A stretch of 64,000 bases of DNA from Hymenobacter fodinae (GTDB lineage: Bacteria; Bacteroidota; Bacteroidia; Cytophagales; Hymenobacteraceae), in NCBI RefSeq assembly GCF_004745825.1, contig NZ_SRLA01000003.1, positions 310,001 through 374,000 of the forward strand. Reading direction: 5' to 3'. Every line of letters begins with the position of its first letter. The stretch's first letter is position 1. A model generated the notes under the pieces. That model made no database searches, was not told the origin of the DNA, and saw only the letters and a list, made by a program, of their open reading frames with translations. The position numbers and the translations under genes were made by a program. Positions 60,895 through 64,000 of this stretch are shown in pieces.

Positions 60895-61434
60895 TTACCT
60901 CTTCACCTCATTACTCCTAGAATCAACAACTTCCTTCACGGCATTCAGAATGCCTACGTAGGCCCCACAGCGGCACAGGTTGCCGCTCATCAGCTCCCTG
61001 ATTTCATCTTCGGTGTGAGCCTTGCCTTCATTGATGAGGCCTACCGCCGAGCAAATCTGGCCAGGCGTGCAGTAGCCGCACTGGAAGGCGTCGTGGTCGA
61101 TGAAGGCCTGCTGCAGGGGGTGCAGCTTTTCCTGGGTGCCAAGGCCCTCGATGGTGGTAATCTCGTTGCCTTCCTGCATCACGGCCAGGGTCAGGCAGGA
61201 ATTAACGCGCTTACCGTTTACGAGCACAGTGCAAGCCCCGCACTGCCCATGGTCGCAGCCTTTCTTGGTTCCGGTGAGGTCGGCATACTCCCGCAGAGCA
61301 TCCAGCAACGAGGTCCAGGGCGCAAGCTGCAGCCTGGTGTCAACGCCGTTTATGTTCAGGGTGACCGTGCTGGTTGGAGGCGGCGCGGCGGGCGCGCCCA
61401 TCACGCCGCGTTTAGTAGTGGAAGAAGTGCTCAT
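60895..61434 (-). CDS. paoA: Aldehyde oxidoreductase, [2Fe-2S] subunit (PaoA-like)
   Basis: 179-aa iron-sulfur subunit. The plant-type ferredoxin cluster is bound by C60, C65, C68 and C80 (KKGCDHGQCGACTVLVNGKRVNSC), and the second cluster by C119, C122, C154 and C156 (FQCGYCTPGQICSA and GNLCRCGAY). E. coli PaoA has a twin-arginine signal that sends the complex to the periplasm. Here the N-terminal 20 residues (Ser/Thr then Ala/Pro-rich, single KR) show no RR motif or hydrophobic segment, so the enzyme is probably cytosolic. It is the first gene of the operon. Confidence 0.93.
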   Translation of the reverse strand: MSTSSTTKRGVMGAPAAPPPTSTVTLNINGVDTRLQLAPWTSLLDALREYADLTGTKKGCDHGQCGACTVLVNGKRVNSCLTLAVMQEGNEITTIEGLGTQEKLHPLQQAFIDHDAFQCGYCTPGQICSAVGLINEGKAHTEDEIRELMSGNLCRCGAYVGILNAVKEVVDSRSNEVKR

Positions 61435-61530
61435 AGGAACCCGAAAGGAGGTGGAGTAAAAACTGACCGTTGGGCCGCGTCAACGCCGCTCAACTGTACC
61501 GCATACGCCCTTCCGGAAGCTAGTGTTATC

Positions 61531-62130
61531 CTATTTTTCCTGACTTTCCTCCTCTCCGCGGGCCAGCTCCCCTCTAATTCGGCTCAGCGACTCGGGCGTA
61601 ATTCCCAGGTAGGCTGCAATTTGGCGCTGCGGCAGCCGCCGGGCCAGCGTTGGATATAGCTGCAGGAAGTCTAGGTAGCGCTCCTCAGCCATGGCACTGA
61701 GTACTCCAATCAGCCGCCGCCGCATCGCCGACATACTATTGTGCAGCAGTTCATAGAGAAAAGCCTGAAACTCCGGTCCCAGCTGCTGCACCCGCTGAAA
61801 AAAGCTGGCCCCAAACACCAACACCTCCGAGTCTTCCAGGGCGTCAATGGAGAACAGTGCCGGTGTCTGCCGAATCATGCCCTGCTGATCAGAAATCCAC
61901 CAGTTCTCCGGCGCGAACTGCAGAATATGCTCTTTCTGGCGCGCATCGGTCACGTAGCTGCGCAGGCACCCGCGTACCACAAATGCCCCTACCCGACTCG
62001 CCTCGCCCTGCCGCACTACTACTTCATGCTTCTTTAAATGGCGCGGGGTAAGCAAGTGGCCTAGCTCTTCAAGCTGCGCCTCTGAAAGCGGCAGCTTATC
62101 CTGAAAATACGCGCGAAGAGCTTGGTGCAT
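61531..62130 (-). CDS. Crp/Fnr-family transcriptional regulator
   Basis: 199 aa from the ATG at 62130. The ATG at 62163 falls inside the inverted repeat and would add only MSSPTTNQHLL. The cyclic-nucleotide-binding-like beta barrel is at about 25-120 (LTPRHLKKHEVVVRQGEASRVGAFVVRGCLRSYV). A C-terminal helix-turn-helix follows (LPQRQIAAYLGITPESLSRIRGEL). No Cys cluster suggests an Fe-S Fnr function, and the canonical cAMP-contact residues are not obvious. It lies 96 bp upstream of paoA on the same strand and is a reasonable candidate regulator of that operon. Confidence 0.9.
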   Translation of the reverse strand: MHQALRAYFQDKLPLSEAQLEELGHLLTPRHLKKHEVVVRQGEASRVGAFVVRGCLRSYVTDARQKEHILQFAPENWWISDQQGMIRQTPALFSIDALEDSEVLVFGASFFQRVQQLGPEFQAFLYELLHNSMSAMRRRLIGVLSAMAEERYLDFLQLYPTLARRLPQRQIAAYLGITPESLSRIRGELARGEEESQEK

Positions 62131-62158
62131 AAGTAGATGTTGGTTGGTGGTTGGGGAA

Positions 62159-62285
62159 CTCATCCCCAGCCCCTCTCTTCAGGGAGAGGGGTGCGTTCTA
62201 GTAGCTATAAGCAATTGTAGCAGGACCATTGTTTATTGCTTTACGTCTGGCACCCCTCTCCCCGAAGAGAGGGGCTGGGGGTGAG
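62159..62285. repeat. 127-bp REP/MITE-like inverted repeat (family 1, copy B)
   Basis: 36-bp arms at 62159-62194 and 62250-62285 with two mismatches. Each has a CCCCTCTC/GAGAGGGG mini-hairpin and the block CCCCAGCCCCTC shared with copy A at 25197. It fills the gap between the TonB receptor 3' end and the Crp/Fnr gene start. Confidence 0.85.
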
Positions 62286-62290
62286 GTTTG

Positions 62291-64000
62291 CTACAATCCA
62301 TACGTCACCGAAAGGTAGTACAGCCCGCCCACGCTGGGGCCGCCCAAATACGATACATAATACTGGTTCAACACGTTGCTGGCGCCCAGCTTAAACCGCA
62401 GGTTGGGGGCGGGAACACGGTAGCTGACTTGGGCATCGAGGGTGTTGTAGGCGGGCACATTGCCGTTCACCAGGAAGGTTTGGGAGTAGTATTTGGCCTG
62501 CCAACGGTAGTTGAGGCCGAAACCGAAATTTTTATAGGCCTTTTCGTTGCCCAGGTTCAGATTGTAAGCCCAGCGCGGGGTGTTGAACCCATCTTCCAGG
62601 CCATCCCCGGCTTTGGTGCGGTCGAGGCGGGCGTAGGTGACGTTGGCACCGGCCAGGTAGCCGCTGGCCACGTCGTAGCGGAGGCCCAAGGAGCCGCCAT
62701 AGTTGTATACCTGGCTTTGGGCGTTGGTCCAGAGGCGGTAGCGGTCCTGGGTGGCGCGGTTGCTGAGGGCCGTGGCAATGCCGTTGAGGTCGGTGGCGGT
62801 GGTATTGGGCACGTAGGCTTCCACCTGGGCAATGAAGTCGCGGTAGGAGTTGTAGTAGAAATCTACATCCAGCAGCAAGCGGCCTTCCGCCAGCAATGCC
62901 GCTTTGTAGCCCATTTCCAAGGACTTCACGTACTCGGGCCGTAGGTAGGTGTAGGGGTTTTTCACCAGTCGCCCCTGGTTTTGCGCAATAGCCTGCTGGC
63001 GTTTCTCGGCGGGGCTAGCCGAGCTGTTGTTGGCGTTAATGGCAGCCGTCACGGCGGTGTTGAACGCATCGATGCTGCTGCGCAGGTAGCTGTTCTCAAA
63101 CACCCCATCCGACATCACCCGTAGGCCACCAATGCGCTTCACTTGTCCGCTATTTACGTTCGAAAAGCCCTCAAACAAGCTTGGAAAGCGGTAACCGCTC
63201 TGGTAGCTCACCCGGAAGTTGTGGTGCTGGGTGGGCGAGTACACTGCCGTAAGACGAGGGTTAAATCGAGTGCTGAAGTAGTCGTTCTTATCAGCGCGCA
63301 AGGTGGCGGTTAGCCGGATCTTGTCGTTCAGCAGCCGCGCCCCGGCCTGCACGAAGCCGCCGGTTTTGCCGTAGGTGAGCGTGCTGTAGGGGTCCTTGCC
63401 TATCTCGGGGTTGATGAAGTAGTTGCCGTCAGGTTGAATGAAGTACGTGCGGTGGTCGGCCCCCGCTAGTAGGTCGACCCAGGCGGGTAGGCCTCTGCCC
63501 CCGTCTTGGCGCAAAGCCTGCCCTATGTTCACCTGGCCTTCAGCGTGCAGCATCTCCGCCTGCACCCGCAGGGCCGCGCCTTCGTCCCAGTTGTTGATGT
63601 CGGCCAGTGTTTTCAGGCGCTGCTGAAACTCCGGGGTGCCGGGCTGCAGGCGACCCGCATCGGCGGCGGCGCGGGCCGTAGCGTGCGCCTGGGCTACCGA
63701 CTGGCCTAGGCCAGTAGCGGCGTTCCAGGCGGCGGTGTAATCCCGGTTCCACTGGGCGTCGGGCTTGAAGCTGCGGTCGAGATTTTCGGCCGCCGAGCGT
63801 AGGTTGTAGCTTTTACCGGTATTTTCCTGGGTGAGGTACACGCGGGCCTGCACCACGGGGCTGGTGAGCTGCAGGGCGTGCTGCTGCAAGCGGTAGTCTT
63901 CCAGCCGAAAGCGGTTGGAGCGCTGGTACACGTTATCAAGAAGGGCGCCGCGGTAAGTGTAGGCCAGTTCTGCCCGCTGGGTCAGCTTGTAGTGCAGGGC
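62291..64000 (-). CDS. TonB-dependent receptor, 5' partial
   Basis: Outer-membrane receptor barrel cut by the right window edge; 570 codons are visible and the frame is open to base 64000. The visible part is barrel only: LHYKLTQRAELAYTYRGALLDNVYQRSNRFRLEDYRLQQH at the start, NFRVSYQSGYRFPSLFEGFSNVNSGQ (the conserved RFPS loop), AKYYSQTFLVNGNVPAYNTLDAQVSYRVPAPNLRFKLGASNVLNQYY and a C-terminal YYLSVTYGL. Plug and signal peptide lie beyond the edge. The ligand is unknown. Confidence 0.9.
   Translation of the reverse strand, partial: ALHYKLTQRAELAYTYRGALLDNVYQRSNRFRLEDYRLQQHALQLTSPVVQARVYLTQENTGKSYNLRSAAENLDRSFKPDAQWNRDYTAAWNAATGLGQSVAQAHATARAAADAGRLQPGTPEFQQRLKTLADINNWDEGAALRVQAEMLHAEGQVNIGQALRQDGGRGLPAWVDLLAGADHRTYFIQPDGNYFINPEIGKDPYSTLTYGKTGGFVQAGARLLNDKIRLTATLRADKNDYFSTRFNPRLTAVYSPTQHHNFRVSYQSGYRFPSLFEGFSNVNSGQVKRIGGLRVMSDGVFENSYLRSSIDAFNTAVTAAINANNSSASPAEKRQQAIAQNQGRLVKNPYTYLRPEYVKSLEMGYKAALLAEGRLLLDVDFYYNSYRDFIAQVEAYVPNTTATDLNGIATALSNRATQDRYRLWTNAQSQVYNYGGSLGLRYDVASGYLAGANVTYARLDRTKAGDGLEDGFNTPRWAYNLNLGNEKAYKNFGFGLNYRWQAKYYSQTFLVNGNVPAYNTLDAQVSYRVPAPNLRFKLGASNVLNQYYVSYLGGPSVGGLYYLSVTYGL

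Noticed and set aside
62131..62163. Earlier ATG for the Crp/Fnr regulator
   Set aside because: It lies inside the arm of the inverted repeat at 62159-62194 and adds only a non-conserved Ser/Thr/Asn-rich tail.
62288..62944. 218-codon plus-strand frame at the end of the TonB receptor gene
   Set aside because: Antisense shadow of the receptor; Val/Gly/Ala-rich with no recognisable motif, and it begins in the inverted repeat.

Overview
This is a GC-rich chromosomal stretch from a Bacteroidota bacterium of the Cytophagales, most likely Hymenobacter or a close relative. The evidence is a SusC/SusD pair, TonB-dependent receptors with N-terminal carboxypeptidase-regulatory-like domains, PepSY membrane reductases, TAnnTTTG-type promoter elements, the lack of clear Shine-Dalgarno sequences, and several intergenic inverted-repeat families of a kind common in this group. 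I cannot name the species from sequence alone. No rRNA, tRNA, CRISPR array, prophage or intact insertion sequence was seen. Both window edges cut a gene: an MFS exporter on the left and a TonB-dependent receptor on the right.

Region 1 (1-13.1 kb) is mainly iron uptake. Two TonB receptor plus PepSY cassettes face each other (2584-6649 on +, 9290-13054 on -). Between them lie a DUF3861 protein, a TPR protein and a bile-acid:Na+ symporter-like protein. Both receptor genes carry copies of the same TTTAGA-N5-TCTAAA operator, which resembles a Fur box. Region 2 (13.3-17.5 kb) has an ankyrin protein, a dienelactone hydrolase and a large GH63-like glucosidase. Region 3 (17.8-30.1 kb) looks like an envelope/metal-stress module. 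It holds an OmpR-type regulator and its histidine kinase, a small membrane protein, a Cys-rich Csp-like copper protein, a secreted hydrolase, a CLC exchanger and a complete RND tripartite pump. Arrays of 11-bp-phased TTnTAAT direct repeats sit in front of both the small membrane protein and the RND operon and are candidate sites for the regulator.

Region 4 (30.4-40.3 kb) is mixed: an AT-rich acyltransferase, a PAP2 phosphatase, a PQQ-type sugar dehydrogenase with its own cytochrome c, an orphan membrane-fusion protein, an outer-membrane Omp85-type barrel fused to a possible atypical kinase-like domain, a YgiD-type dioxygenase and a GNAT acetyltransferase. Region 5 (40.4-54.4 kb) is a sugar-utilisation locus. 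A LacI regulator diverges from susC, susD, GH13, GH65, a GPH-type sugar transporter, a GH100-like invertase and a PfkB kinase, with an 11-bp-arm inverted repeat as the likely operator between them. The logic is capture at the outer membrane, periplasmic hydrolysis, import, cytoplasmic hydrolysis and phosphorylation. An MFS gene and an AT-rich patch (55.7-57.4 kb) follow.

Region 6 (57.5-62.1 kb) is a PaoABC-like molybdenum aldehyde oxidoreductase operon behind a Crp/Fnr-family regulator. Across the window, except in the AT-rich patches, the word CTAGGCC/GGCCTAG recurs far more often than chance. Three families of REP/MITE-like inverted repeats are present at 25.2, 38.3, 52.0 and 62.2 kb.
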